Shown: positions 1-10,139, counted from the stretch's first letter. The stretch: 64,000 nt of DNA from Bacteroidota bacterium (GCA_027488905.1 JAIYAT010000020.1:401859-465858), one strand, 5' to 3'. Notes: generated by a model not told the origin, from the sequence alone. A program made the numbers and translations.

Positions 1-982
1 TGGTTCATATCCTTATCTAAATTCTGAAGTAAAAGGACTTAGTCAGAAAATTATTCCCAGAAAATTCAAAAACAGCAATTTAAATGTAGCCCTTTTCATC
101 TTAAAGAACTATCGACAATATGATATTCTCCAATGCTATCATCCAAAAATGGAAAGTGTTTTTTTCTTAAACTTTTTTAAACTTCTTAAATGTTTAAGTT
201 TACAGAAATCGATAGCTTTTCTCAAATTAGATGCTAACAATACCATTCTTGAATTAAGGAAAAATCGCTGGAAAAACTTAAGTCTACTTCCAATAAATCT
301 CATATCGAGTGAGGTTCTTGAAATTCAAACACATTTAAACCAAAACAATATTTTTGAAAAAAAAGTAGTCTATTTACCAAACGGAATTAACAAAATTAAT
401 AAGGACAATCAACTGAATTTTGAAAATAAAAAAAACTTAATCATTACTGTTGGAAGAATTGGATCATCTGAAAAAAACAATGAGTTATTGCTAGAAGGAT
501 TTAAACTATTTGCCCAAAAAGAACCTAGTTATCTTTTAGAGTTTGTTGGCGAACCTACAGATGAATTTAGGCAGTTAACACAAAATTTAATTGAAAGAAA
601 TCCTTTTTTAAAAGGCAGAATAACCTTGAGTGGTTTGATTCAGGACAAAGAATTATTAAATGACAAATTTGTTGCAGCTAAAATTTTTGTATTAAGCTCT
701 GTTTACGAAGGATTTCCTTTGGTTTTTTTAGAAGCACTAAATGGTGGCTGTACTATAATTACCACGCCGGTTAGCGCTGCAAATGACATTACCGAAAATG
801 GAGAAATAGGAACAATTATACCCTTCAATGATGCAAACGCGCTTTCAAAGGCACTGCTTGAAACTACGCAAAATGAATCAAAAATGAAAGACAATTTTGA
901 AAAGGGCAGGACTTTACTAAAAAAGCAATTTAATTGGAGTTTGATTTGTGGAAACCTTGATAAACTGCTACAGTCCCAATGA
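1..982 (+). CDS. Glycosyltransferase family 4 (GT-B), 5'-truncated by window edge
   Basis: The frame is open from position 2 to the stop at 980-982, so the true start lies left of the window; about 326 residues are visible. The C-terminal half is a GT4 donor-binding domain: a TVGRIGSSEKN strand-loop, then EGFPLVFLE, which is the EX7E motif that contacts the nucleotide sugar. Enzymes of this family transfer a sugar from an NDP- or polyprenyl-linked donor onto a growing glycan at the cytoplasmic face of the inner membrane. The next gene starts inside its stop codon (ATGA overlap), so the two are translationally coupled. Donor and acceptor cannot be told from sequence. The Wzz and SLBB export genes close by suggest exopolysaccharide or capsule assembly. 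Confidence 0.85.
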   Translation, partial: GSYPYLNSEVKGLSQKIIPRKFKNSNLNVALFILKNYRQYDILQCYHPKMESVFFLNFFKLLKCLSLQKSIAFLKLDANNTILELRKNRWKNLSLLPINLISSEVLEIQTHLNQNNIFEKKVVYLPNGINKINKDNQLNFENKKNLIITVGRIGSSEKNNELLLEGFKLFAQKEPSYLLEFVGEPTDEFRQLTQNLIERNPFLKGRITLSGLIQDKELLNDKFVAAKIFVLSSVYEGFPLVFLEALNGGCTIITTPVSAANDITENGEIGTIIPFNDANALSKALLETTQNESKMKDNFEKGRTLLKKQFNWSLICGNLDKLLQSQ

Positions 983-1908
983 GTGTTTTAGTTTCAATCA
1001 TATTAGTGAACTACAATACTAGCAGTTTAATTGAAAATTGCCTAAATTCTATCTACGAATTTACTAAAGATGTTACCTATGAAATTATAGTAGTTGACAA
1101 TGATTCAAGTGACAACTCCGTCGCTATGATTAGAGAAAAATTCCCTTCGGTAATCCTAATCGAGAGCAAAGTAAATCTTGGTTTTGGTAAAGCCAATAAT
1201 TTAGGTATTGTTAGATCAAATGCTGAGTATATTTTCTTATTAAATTCAGACACCTTGCTCATCTCAAATGCTGTTTTCATTTTAGTTGACTATCTTCAAA
1301 ACAACCCGAAGGTAGGCATTTGTGGCGGAAATTTGTATGATGCAAACTATCAACCTGCGATCTCCTATTTACCAAATTTACCAGACTTATTAGAAGATAT
1401 CGACTATTATTTTTTGGCCTGGAAAATTCGAAAAACAAAATATAAAAACAATTTCAATTTCAATCACACTTTGAACCCAATCTTAATTAACGGATATATA
1501 TCTGGTGCAAATATGATGGTTTGTAAAAAAGTATTGGATGAGGTTGGACCTTTCGACCCAGATTTCTTTCTTTATTATGAAGAAACGGAGTTAACTTATC
1601 GAATAAAGAGTAAGGGATATTTAGTTGCTGCTGTGCCTCAATCTAAGATTATTCATCTTCAGGGAAGCTCAGAACAAATTAAAGAAAACACTCTTAGAGA
1701 AATGCTAAAAAGTAAATTCTTATATTATTCAAAAACGAATAAAAACAATCAAATTATCATATCCTTCCTTATTTGTCAATTGGCTGCAAACTTAAAATTT
1801 CTAGTTTTCAAATTACTAAACAACAATAAGAATTATGCGTATTGGAAGACTTTTAAAACTATTCATAAGGCCTCATATTCATCATTTAGAGAAAGAAAAT
1901 TAGGTTAA
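979..1908 (+). CDS. Glycosyltransferase family 2 (GT-A), rhamnosyltransferase-like
   Basis: This 309-residue protein begins with the GT2 N-terminal strand VSIILVNYNTSSLIENC. It continues with EIIVVDNDSSDNS, the nucleotide-binding acidic segment, and LLNSDTLL, which sits at the DxD-equivalent metal site. FFLYYEETELTYRIKSKGY supplies the catalytic-base region usual in rhamnosyl- and N-acetylglucosaminyl-type GT2 enzymes. There is no clear membrane segment. It overlaps the upstream GT4 by 4 bp and its 3' end overlaps the convergent acyltransferase by 9 bp. It probably adds one sugar of the exopolysaccharide repeat; the sugar is unknown. Confidence 0.85.
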   Translation: MSVLVSIILVNYNTSSLIENCLNSIYEFTKDVTYEIIVVDNDSSDNSVAMIREKFPSVILIESKVNLGFGKANNLGIVRSNAEYIFLLNSDTLLISNAVFILVDYLQNNPKVGICGGNLYDANYQPAISYLPNLPDLLEDIDYYFLAWKIRKTKYKNNFNFNHTLNPILINGYISGANMMVCKKVLDEVGPFDPDFFLYYEETELTYRIKSKGYLVAAVPQSKIIHLQGSSEQIKENTLREMLKSKFLYYSKTNKNNQIIISFLICQLAANLKFLVFKLLNNNKNYAYWKTFKTIHKASYSSFRERKLG

Positions 1909-2490
1909 AGGGAAATCAACTTTTTCTCCATTTAACTTTATAATTCTAGCCGGAACACCAACAACAACGGCATTTTCAGGAACATTTTTAACAACTACAC
2001 AATTAGCGCCAACGATACTGTTATCACCAATTGTAACCGCACCAATAACTTTGGCACCTGCATAAATTTTAACATAATTGCCAATTGTTGGGCAATCTGT
2101 ATCATTAGAATATCCAATAGTTACTTGCTGGTTGATCCAACAATTTGTGCCAATACTTTTAGCACTTATGATGGTTGCAAAACCATGCTGAATAAAGAAA
2201 CCTTCGCCAATATCAGAAGTTGTGATGTAAAGCGTTGATAATTTAGGACAAAAAATATTTAGGATATAACCAATTATTCTAAACCTAAAATAAAACACAT
2301 TTCTAAATTCTGGGTAAAAGCTTAAAAAATATACTAATGCAATAAGGTTGCTAAACTTCAAATTGTAATGAATGCTCCATGTTGCAATATCCTTTTTAAT
2401 AAATCTATTTTTTACGAAAAGATAAACTAAAATATGTGGCCATAATCGAAGTAAATTTATAATTAATATTATTCGTTTAAATAGTTTCAT
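1900..2490 (-). CDS. Left-handed beta-helix acyltransferase, serine O-acetyltransferase-like
   Basis: The 196-residue product has a hydrophobic N-terminal half (about residues 45-85) and a C-terminal run of imperfect hexapeptide repeats (SIGTNCWINQQVTIG, NYVKIYAGAKVIGAVTIGD, NSIVGANCVVVKNVP). These end in the VVGVPARII signature of the CysE/NodL/WcaF superfamily. Such enzymes move an acetyl group from acetyl-CoA to serine or to a sugar hydroxyl. Because it sits among polysaccharide genes and has a hydrophobic N-terminus, decoration of exopolysaccharide is likelier than cysteine synthesis. It is probably co-transcribed with the Wzz-like gene 15 bp upstream. Confidence 0.8.
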   Translation of the reverse strand: MKLFKRIILIINLLRLWPHILVYLFVKNRFIKKDIATWSIHYNLKFSNLIALVYFLSFYPEFRNVFYFRFRIIGYILNIFCPKLSTLYITTSDIGEGFFIQHGFATIISAKSIGTNCWINQQVTIGYSNDTDCPTIGNYVKIYAGAKVIGAVTIGDNSIVGANCVVVKNVPENAVVVGVPARIIKLNGEKVDFPLT

Positions 2491-2505
2491 CTTAAAGGCA
2501 TTCCA

Positions 2506-3597
2506 CTAAACTTTTTTTGTGATTGGAGAAAAACCTTCCATTCCTATTTTTTTAAAAAGCAAAAAGATAAAACATATAAAAACAAAGGAAATGACCGCAA
2601 TTAATCCACTCTTTATTTTTGAAAGCTTAATCTTTTCCAATGGGAAAGTAGGTGCATCTATAACCTGAAAAACTGGTGTTTGATTTTCTAAGGTAAACCT
2701 CGCCACCTCTTGATTTTTCAACACTTCAGCATACATTAATCCAAGCATTTCTACATCTCTTTTTGCCCGCTCAATAGACAAACGCTTTGTCATTTTTATG
2801 AGACCTTTATTTTGATCTAAATAATTGGCTCCTTCCCCTTCTCTTTCAAATAAAACTTGCTTTAACGAATCCGCACGTTGGCAAATTAATTCGTAAGACC
2901 TCAACTGTTTAACGGTGGCTTTTTGTATATAATAATTACTAAGCACAGCATACAAGCAATCAATGTAAACTTTGGATAATGCTTCATTATTTGACACAAA
3001 ACTCAAGGTGATAATTCCAGCACCTTGTGCCACAATCCCCGCCTTTTTTTTTGCATCAATGGAATACATTCCACCCTTTTGAAATTGCAGATAAATTTTA
3101 TCTAAAACTTTATTTTCAGCATAACTGAAATGTTCTAAATTAGTATGGGTAAAGCCTTTGAAATCTTTTAACGCTGTATCAGAAGCAAAGCTTGGAATTA
3201 GTTTAAATTCTTCAATAAAATGATTAATCAATAAATCTTCTTTGCCATTCGCAGTTACCTTCCTAAGCAAAGTTTGACCTATAATATTCCTTGAATTAGC
3301 AATAAATAAAAGCTTATCTTCATTCACCTGACCACCACCACCCATTCCATATGCACCAGCCAATCCGGCAATTGAAGATAAATTCAAGTTCATTCCACCT
3401 TCATTTTCGTTCAATAAAAAACTTAAACTTGCTTTATACTTAGGTTTATTAAGCATTGCAATGCCTATCCCAAGCATCCCTCCCATAAAACCTGCTAAAA
3501 ATAGCAGTTTCCATTGGTTCAAACCGAAATGAAAAATAAACTTAACCCAAGCCCAAACCTCTTCGAAAGATATTGTTTTCCTTACTTCACTTTGCAT
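2506..3597 (-). CDS. Wzz-type polysaccharide chain-length determinant
   Basis: This 363-residue protein has two membrane segments, about residues 33-52 and 332-350, bracketing a periplasmic domain of roughly 280 residues with a long helical part. That is the Wzz/PCP topology. A proline just before the second segment is typical. The C-terminal tail is short and has no Walker motifs, so this is not a Wzc-like tyrosine autokinase. Family members set polymer length and connect the inner-membrane polymerase to the outer-membrane export channel. The SLBB gene lies 10 bp upstream and is its likely partner. One GGTTYRAACC site lies within the first 30 codons. Confidence 0.85.
   Translation of the reverse strand: MQSEVRKTISFEEVWAWVKFIFHFGLNQWKLLFLAGFMGGMLGIGIAMLNKPKYKASLSFLLNENEGGMNLNLSSIAGLAGAYGMGGGGQVNEDKLLFIANSRNIIGQTLLRKVTANGKEDLLINHFIEEFKLIPSFASDTALKDFKGFTHTNLEHFSYAENKVLDKIYLQFQKGGMYSIDAKKKAGIVAQGAGIITLSFVSNNEALSKVYIDCLYAVLSNYYIQKATVKQLRSYELICQRADSLKQVLFEREGEGANYLDQNKGLIKMTKRLSIERAKRDVEMLGLMYAEVLKNQEVARFTLENQTPVFQVIDAPTFPLEKIKLSKIKSGLIAVISFVFICFIFLLFKKIGMEGFSPITKKV
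3516..3525. repeat. GGTTYRAACC site, CA centre
   Basis: GGTTCAAACC, inside the Wzz-like gene, where the coding strand reads Gly-Leu-Asn. Confidence 0.8.
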
Positions 3598-3607
3598 AAT
3601 TATTGAA

Positions 3608-6073
3608 TTAAGGTGCAGGTTTTATTAAGGTATAGGATAGTAACAACAAACTTGTTAAACTAGTTATAATAGTAGCATATTCTATAGCACTCACCTGACG
3701 CTTCTCTGCTTTTGGAGGAATAACTACCTCGGAACCTGCAATTATTTTTGGATAAAATTTCAAACCAAAAAATGACTTAGTAGCTTTTGCACGTCCATTC
3801 GGGTAAACTACATAACTCTTGCGTTTGAGAGCCTTGGCAGAAAAACCACCTGCTTCTGAAACATAATTCTTAAGAGAATGATTTTTCTCAAATCTGATTC
3901 GAACCGGGTAAAGCACTTCCCCACTCACTAAAACCGTTTGTTTAGCATCTGGAATTACCAATATATCTCCATCTCTCATCAACAAATCTTCTGGTCCTTT
4001 AGGTTTCTTTAAAATTTTCTTAAGGTCTATTCCAACAATATCATAAGAACTTTCGTTCTCGGCATCTTGAATTTTTCTGGCATTAATAGAGTCTTTACTT
4101 TGTTGTTTGAGCGCTCTCTTTTTGTTTAAACTTAAAATATTTTCTGTTGAATTCAATTGCTTTTTGCGCAGCAGCATTGCAGCTATTGGATAGCTGCTGC
4201 CTGTTAAACCTCCAGTACGATTAATAATATCCGATATGGATTCATTAGTACGATTGAGCACATAGTTTCCAGGAAACAAAACCTCTCCTTCTACTTTTAC
4301 AGTTTTTGTTGCCACCAATCCTTCATTTCTAAACACACTTATTATATCAAAAGCTTCCAATTGAAACGCTACATCTGCGCCACTTTGTAAATCGCGTTCT
4401 AAATTGAATTGCTTAACAATTGAAATTTCAGAGGTAGTAAGTCTTCTATCAACATCCATTTTCCTTCTCGATACTTCAATTCTTTTTAAGCTAGCAGATT
4501 CCTTAAAGCCACCAGAAGCAACTATTAAATCTGCTATAGTCATATTATTTGCAAAATCATATACGCCAGGGTTTAAAACGTCCCCATTGATTACCACTTT
4601 TTTTCCTTCTTTGATTTCGGATTTAAAGGCAATCAAAACTTTGTCTTCTCTTTTTAGAGCTATATCTTTTGTTGAACCAACAAGCACTTCAGTAGGATTA
4701 AAGGATAACATTTCCAAACTATTATCAGCACTTAACCTGTAAATTACACCCCTTGTTCCAAAAGCATCTTCTTTTAAACCATCTGCTTTTTGAATTAATT
4801 TACCAACAGTTAAATTGGGTTCCAATTGAAAATCCCCTGGTCTAAAAACAGCGCCTTCTATGCTCACGCGGTTTTCAAAACGAGCCAATAAGCTATCCAC
4901 TTTAAATACATCCCCATTTTGGATTGGGAACATTTTAAATAATTCAATTGGCACATCTGCTACGCTTTTCTGACTTAAGGTATTTCTAATTACCTTAACC
5001 CTAGCTTGATAGGCATTTGCTGAAAAACCTCCTGAAATTTCCAATAAATCATGCAAGGTTTCCATGTCTAGGGCTTCAAAAAAACCTTGTCTTTTCACCT
5101 CTCCTAATAACTGCACGCGGTATTGATAAGGAAAAACTTTAACCACATCATTGTCTTGAAGACGGATGTTGTTCTTGGTAATTCCTGTTTTCAAAAAGTC
5201 ATAAACATCTAACTTGGCAATAGTCTTATTATTTCTTACTACAATAATGTTTCTAAAAGAGCCATTTTGGGATGGACCACCTGCTGCATACAACACATTA
5301 AAAATAGTAGACAAAGAAGGCACTGTATAGCTCCCAGGCTTAGTTACCTCGCCAGTTACCATCACCTTAATACTTCTAATATTGCCCAGACTTAAATTTA
5401 CTTGGGTTTGACCGTCTGCTACTCCAGCAAAAATATTGCTAAAACTTCTTTTAACTTTCGCAGTTGCCTGCTCTATAGTTAATCCCGCAACAGAAATTAA
5501 ACCCACATTGGGGATTCGAATTTTTCCATCTAAACTGACTTTTGGCAAAAATGTTTGCTCAGAAATTCCAAATAAATCAATGATTAACTCATCATTTGCA
5601 CCAATTTGATAATTACTTGGTGTGGCAATTCTAATATTGGGTTCAAAACTTAAATTACTCTTTTCAAATAATTCCATTCCAAAAATTCTCTCAGTTTCTG
5701 GAACGTTCTCATTCCCCCATTTTCCATTTTCCCTTTTAACTTGTTTTGAGCTTGACTCTTCTTCATAAAGAAGTGTTTTATTTTGTGCGTCTTCTAACTT
5801 TCTTAACCTTTCTAAAACCTTTGAAATTTCATCAGAACTTGCACCATCCTTTCTTGCAAGCTCTGCAAATTGCTCTAAACTCAACCCCTCGCGTTTTATC
5901 TTATTATAAAGTTTAGCAATATCCTCCTCAGAAAATTGATTAGAACTAAGTGTTTTAAGGGTTCCTTCTTCCAATAAATTTTGCCCTTTTGCAGGAATTG
6001 AAAAAAGGAAAACAAAGAATACCAAGCTAATTACCAAACAAATTTTTGAAAGAAGTCGCTTCAATTCAGGCAT
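3608..6073 (-). CDS. SLBB-domain polysaccharide export outer-membrane protein (Wza-like, extended)
   Basis: The start is taken at the ATG at 6071-6073, giving MPELKRLL followed by a hydrophobic signal sequence ending AKGQ. An upstream in-frame TTG at 6100 would overlap a promoter-like TTTGC. The mature part has a helical N-terminal region, then a polysaccharide-export (Poly_export) domain (SNYQIGANDELIIDLFG), then about six SLBB-type beta-grasp repeats (VTGEVTKPGSYTVPS, LGEVKRQGFFEAL, IEGAVFRPGDFQLEPN, INGDVLNPGVYDF, VEGEVLFPGNYVL, VSGEVLYPVRIRF). It ends with one hydrophobic segment. At about 821 residues it is roughly twice the size of E. coli Wza, which is usual in Bacteroidota. It should form the outer-membrane exit channel for the polymer made by the neighbouring genes. 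Confidence 0.88.
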   Translation of the reverse strand: MPELKRLLSKICLVISLVFFVFLFSIPAKGQNLLEEGTLKTLSSNQFSEEDIAKLYNKIKREGLSLEQFAELARKDGASSDEISKVLERLRKLEDAQNKTLLYEEESSSKQVKRENGKWGNENVPETERIFGMELFEKSNLSFEPNIRIATPSNYQIGANDELIIDLFGISEQTFLPKVSLDGKIRIPNVGLISVAGLTIEQATAKVKRSFSNIFAGVADGQTQVNLSLGNIRSIKVMVTGEVTKPGSYTVPSLSTIFNVLYAAGGPSQNGSFRNIIVVRNNKTIAKLDVYDFLKTGITKNNIRLQDNDVVKVFPYQYRVQLLGEVKRQGFFEALDMETLHDLLEISGGFSANAYQARVKVIRNTLSQKSVADVPIELFKMFPIQNGDVFKVDSLLARFENRVSIEGAVFRPGDFQLEPNLTVGKLIQKADGLKEDAFGTRGVIYRLSADNSLEMLSFNPTEVLVGSTKDIALKREDKVLIAFKSEIKEGKKVVINGDVLNPGVYDFANNMTIADLIVASGGFKESASLKRIEVSRRKMDVDRRLTTSEISIVKQFNLERDLQSGADVAFQLEAFDIISVFRNEGLVATKTVKVEGEVLFPGNYVLNRTNESISDIINRTGGLTGSSYPIAAMLLRKKQLNSTENILSLNKKRALKQQSKDSINARKIQDAENESSYDIVGIDLKKILKKPKGPEDLLMRDGDILVIPDAKQTVLVSGEVLYPVRIRFEKNHSLKNYVSEAGGFSAKALKRKSYVVYPNGRAKATKSFFGLKFYPKIIAGSEVVIPPKAEKRQVSAIEYATIITSLTSLLLLSYTLIKPAP

Positions 6074-6219
6074 AGAAATTCCTATAAAATTAACCTGCAA
6101 AGTATACTTTTTTTATTAATTTTAAATTTCTCCTTAATATCTGCTGCAACTTTTCACCAAATTTTGCGCACTTCTTTTATATTCGTAGCGCTCATCTTTG
6201 AGCAAATACATGTTATTCC

Positions 6220-8502
6220 ATGCTAAAAAAACTAATACTGACACTCTCTTTATTTGCTAGCTATCAGCTACTTTTGGGTCAAACCGGAGAAATTAGAGGC
6301 TTTGTTTACGACAAAGAAACGGGTGAACCAATGATTTACAATAATGTAGTAATCAAAGAACTTAAGCTTGGAAAAAGTACAGATTTAAATGGATTCTACA
6401 CTTTATCTCGCCTTAAACCAGGCAATTACACTTTACAATGTTGGAGCCTTGGATATGACACTGCAACGGCAAAAGTTAATGTGCAGGAAGGTAGAATTCA
6501 AACCCAGAATTTATATTTAAAACCAAAAAGATTAGAATTAGATGTAATAGAAATTAAAGCAGATAGGCAAAAAGCAAAGGAAAATGTAACTATCTCTTCT
6601 AATACCATCACTCAAAAAGAACTAAAACAACTCCCAACTTTTGGGGGAGAACCTGATTTAGTGCAGTATCTACAAGTTTTACCAGGTGTAAATTTTAGCG
6701 GCGACCAAGGCGGACAGCTATATGTAAGAGGTGGGCCTCCAGTAATGAACAAAGTAATGATTGATGGAATGATTATCTATAACCCCTTTCATAGCATTGG
6801 TTTGTTTTCAGTATTTGATGCGGATATTATTAGAAATGCGGAAGTAAGTTCAGGCGGATTTAATGCGCAATATGGCGGTAGAATAAGCGGAATCATAGAT
6901 GTTAGCACACGTGAAGGAAACAAAAAACACTTTTCAGGCAAAATTGCCGCCAATCCAATGACAGGTAAAATTTTACTCGAAGGGCCAATTAATAGTTTAG
7001 TGGAGGATGGCGGTTCTAGCTCTTCTTACGTACTTTCTTATAAATCTTCTTTACTTGGATTAACAAGCAAAACGATTTACAGTTATGCAGACCCAGTAAA
7101 CGGACTTCCATACGGTTTCAATGATTTGTACGGAAAATACACTAATATTTCTAATAATGGCAGTAAGTTAAACCTATTTGGTTTTAGGTTTTCTGATGAT
7201 GCAAATTTCGATTTTAACAAATACAATTGGATTTCTACGGGGGGTGGCGGTAATTTATTAATTATCCCAGATGGATCAAACACACTTATCAATGCAAATG
7301 CTGGTTATTCTACTTATGAAATGACCCAAACCACCTCCGACGGTTTGCCAAGAACTAGCAGCATTAACAGCTTTAATACGGCTATCAACTTTACAAATTT
7401 TGTTGGAAAAGACGAAGTAAAATATGGCTTTGAAGCAATTGGTATTGCCACCAAATTTAGATATGCAAATGCGGTTGGGCGTGTGTTAACCCAAGATGAT
7501 TATTCCACAGAAATTCATGGTTTTACAAAATACAAATGGGTTTATAAAAGATTGGTGGTTGAACCAGGAATTCGTGCTATCTACTATTCTTCATTAAGTG
7601 AGTTTAGTTTTGAACCAAGAATTGGCGCGAAGTATAATATTACACCTTCTATCAGAGCAAAATTTGCCGCAGGCGTATACTCCCAAAACCTTATGGCAGC
7701 TGTGAGTGATCAAGATGTGGTAAATTTGTTTTACGGGTTTTTATCTAGTCCAGATAAAGTTAATTCAGATATTCGTAGACAAACAGCCAATCATTATGTA
7801 GGAGGTTTTGAGTTTGACCTTGGAAAATATATAGAAATAAATGTTGAAGGTTTCTTAAAAGACTTTACCCAAATCACAAATATAAATAGGGATAAAATTT
7901 ATGATGATGATGAGTTTAATTTAGACCAACCTTATTATCTTAAAGCAGATGTAATTAAAGAAACGGGCAAAGCTTATGGCGGAGATGCTCGGATAAAAGG
8001 GGAATATAAAAATCACTATTTATGGTTGGTTTATTCTTTAACTTATGTAACCAGAAATGACGGCAGAAGAGATTATGTCCCACACTTTGACAGAAGGCAT
8101 AATATCAATGTGGTTTACACCTACCAGTGGGGAAAGAAAAAGAGCTGGAATCTAAACACACGCTGGAATTTTGGTTCAGGATTCCCTTTCACCCAAACAC
8201 AAGGATTTTATGAAAAACTTAACCTTAATAGAGGTGTAGGGTCAAACGTAAACAACCAAAATGGCAATTTAGGGATTTACTTTACTGATATTAATACTGG
8301 AAGATTGCCTTATTTTCATAGGTTAGATGCTTCAATTTCAAAGAAATTTACCCTAAAAAATGAAAGAAGAAGTATGATGGTAATTCTATCTGCTACAAAT
8401 ATGTATGACCGAGATAATATTTTCTACTTCGATAGGCTAACTTATAAAAGAATTAACCAACTTCCTATCATGCCAACCTTAGGATTTAATTATACTTTTT
8501 AA
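6220..8502 (+). CDS. TonB-dependent outer-membrane receptor with carboxypeptidase-like N-terminal domain
   Basis: This 760-residue protein starts with a signal peptide (MLKKLILTLSLFASYQLLLGQ). Next comes a CarboxypepD_reg-like domain (GEIRGFVYDKETGEPM) and then a plug domain around residues 125-235 (LQVLPGVNFSGDQGGQLYVRGG, IIYNPFHSIGLFS). The rest is a 22-strand-type barrel ending in an aromatic residue (LGFNYTF), the outer-membrane insertion signal. It lacks the SusC-specific length and has no SusD partner, so the ligand could be a siderophore, vitamin, peptide or metal. It stands alone on the plus strand, and its stop overlaps the stop of the convergent glycosyltransferase. Confidence 0.9.
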   Translation: MLKKLILTLSLFASYQLLLGQTGEIRGFVYDKETGEPMIYNNVVIKELKLGKSTDLNGFYTLSRLKPGNYTLQCWSLGYDTATAKVNVQEGRIQTQNLYLKPKRLELDVIEIKADRQKAKENVTISSNTITQKELKQLPTFGGEPDLVQYLQVLPGVNFSGDQGGQLYVRGGPPVMNKVMIDGMIIYNPFHSIGLFSVFDADIIRNAEVSSGGFNAQYGGRISGIIDVSTREGNKKHFSGKIAANPMTGKILLEGPINSLVEDGGSSSSYVLSYKSSLLGLTSKTIYSYADPVNGLPYGFNDLYGKYTNISNNGSKLNLFGFRFSDDANFDFNKYNWISTGGGGNLLIIPDGSNTLINANAGYSTYEMTQTTSDGLPRTSSINSFNTAINFTNFVGKDEVKYGFEAIGIATKFRYANAVGRVLTQDDYSTEIHGFTKYKWVYKRLVVEPGIRAIYYSSLSEFSFEPRIGAKYNITPSIRAKFAAGVYSQNLMAAVSDQDVVNLFYGFLSSPDKVNSDIRRQTANHYVGGFEFDLGKYIEINVEGFLKDFTQITNINRDKIYDDDEFNLDQPYYLKADVIKETGKAYGGDARIKGEYKNHYLWLVYSLTYVTRNDGRRDYVPHFDRRHNINVVYTYQWGKKKSWNLNTRWNFGSGFPFTQTQGFYEKLNLNRGVGSNVNNQNGNLGIYFTDINTGRLPYFHRLDASISKKFTLKNERRSMMVILSATNMYDRDNIFYFDRLTYKRINQLPIMPTLGFNYTF

Positions 8503-10139
8503 GGCTGAAAAACAGCCTTACGTTTAAATAGTATAAATCCGCCCTTTCGCTCCACTTCCTCAAATTCTGGAGTTACATGGTCTTTGTAATCATTGATTTT
8601 AGTAACCATGTAGGCGTCTTTATCTAGTTTTCCGGCCTTAACAAAATCATAAAGTTTACCTTCACCAGTAAAGGGTTTTACTTTACCATAGAAATACTGT
8701 GCATAGCTTTTAAATCCAGCTGTTTCTATATAAACATCTTGGCTGCTCAACTGGATATACCAGTCAATGGCTGGACCTTGGCTGTAGCGTTCAATCTTGG
8801 GCACAACTGCTTTCAATAATGCAGGAATTAATATTGAAACACTTATGAGCAGATAAAACATTGGTCGTGCAATGTGTTGCCTTCTCAATTGAATAGTAAT
8901 ATAAATGAGTAAACACAAAAATGCTGCACCCAATAACCATTCCCAACCCTGCCAACCACCGTCTATTGCTAAAGAGGCTACGGCAAAAGCATCATCAATA
9001 TGTGGAGTTGCAAAAGATTTCCAATTATCTGTTAAAGGCAAAACAATGAAAATAATTGCAATCATAGACCCAATAATAGTTAATAAAGCAATTTGCCATT
9101 TATAGAATTTACTTTTTGCTAGTTCCCATTTACTGAGTTGCCAAGCCGCTAAAAATGTAAGTGGCAAATAACACAAGGAACTATAATGAACTATTTTAGT
9201 TTCTACGATACTAAACAAAACTAATACTACCCAAAACAGTAACTTCATGATGCCAATAAAGCTTTGTTCTTTGCTTGCAAATGCTTCTTTTTTAGTAAAC
9301 CCCAAACTAGGCAAAGCCATAACAGAAGCAGGAAAACAACCCAAAAGCAATACCAAGGGATGATACCAAAATGGTTGACCGTGGCCAGCAACTGGATTCA
9401 AAAATAAATCTGCTTGATAAGCCAAAAATGCCAATAAAAAATCTGGACCATTTTGAATGGTTTCATATCCAAACCAAATAGCACTTACCAAAAAAGTAAC
9501 TAATGCAGCCAACACTAGGTGAGCCCAATGAAAAAATAGCTTAAACTTATTAAATGCCCAATAGGCTAAAAAGCATAAACTTACTACAATAATTGCAACT
9601 GGGCCTTTGGTGATGGTTGCCAAACCCATAAAAACACCAAGAAAAACCACATGCTTAAGACTTTTATGAAGGGTATAATAAAAAAATTGAACAACCGCTA
9701 AGAAGATGAATAAATTATAAAGAGGATCAATAATTCCTGATTTAAAATACAAATGCGGCGTAAGTGAGCCAGAAGTAAAAAGCACCCAAAGCCAAGCCAC
9801 TTCTCTATTAAATAGGGTTGAACCAAGTGAAAAAATAGTAACAAGGGTTACAATTCCAACCAATGCATTTGGCAGCCTAGCCGCAAATTCGTTGACCCCA
9901 AAAATCTTCATACTTAAGGCTTGAAGCCAAAAAAACAGAGGTGGCTTTTCGGTAAATGGCTCAAAGTTTATCTGCACTTGTTGATAGTTTCCGCTTACAA
10001 GCATCTCCCTAGCAGATTCAGCAAAGTTAATCTCATCCCAATCAAAAAGGTGAACCGCACCAAGAAAAGGAATAAATAATATTGCGCCCCACAAGGCAAC
10101 TATCCAAATATCTGGCAAAGGGAATTTTTTCGGAATCAT
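8499..10139 (-). CDS. ArnT/PMT-like membrane glycosyltransferase (GT83 family)
   Basis: The 546-residue protein has about eleven to twelve membrane segments. The first periplasmic loop carries DWDEINFAESARE (Asp33, Asp35, Glu36), followed by TEKPPLFFWLQAL. Both are hallmarks of GT-C enzymes of the ArnT/PMT group, which take a sugar from a polyprenyl phosphate and place it on lipid A, protein or another acceptor at the periplasmic face. A soluble C-terminal portion follows the last helix. Its start overlaps the stop of the PAP2 phosphatase (10136-10139), so the pair is translationally coupled; PAP2 enzymes can recycle polyprenyl carriers. A 7-bp hairpin (8501-8519) covers the convergent stop codons. 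Confidence 0.85.
   Translation of the reverse strand: MIPKKFPLPDIWIVALWGAILFIPFLGAVHLFDWDEINFAESAREMLVSGNYQQVQINFEPFTEKPPLFFWLQALSMKIFGVNEFAARLPNALVGIVTLVTIFSLGSTLFNREVAWLWVLFTSGSLTPHLYFKSGIIDPLYNLFIFLAVVQFFYYTLHKSLKHVVFLGVFMGLATITKGPVAIIVVSLCFLAYWAFNKFKLFFHWAHLVLAALVTFLVSAIWFGYETIQNGPDFLLAFLAYQADLFLNPVAGHGQPFWYHPLVLLLGCFPASVMALPSLGFTKKEAFASKEQSFIGIMKLLFWVVLVLFSIVETKIVHYSSLCYLPLTFLAAWQLSKWELAKSKFYKWQIALLTIIGSMIAIIFIVLPLTDNWKSFATPHIDDAFAVASLAIDGGWQGWEWLLGAAFLCLLIYITIQLRRQHIARPMFYLLISVSILIPALLKAVVPKIERYSQGPAIDWYIQLSSQDVYIETAGFKSYAQYFYGKVKPFTGEGKLYDFVKAGKLDKDAYMVTKINDYKDHVTPEFEEVERKGGFILFKRKAVFQP

Noticed and set aside
8501..8519. AAGGCTG/CAGCCTT hairpin as a bidirectional terminator
   Set aside because: The 7-bp stem has no T run on either strand; it may be coincidental coding sequence over the convergent stops.
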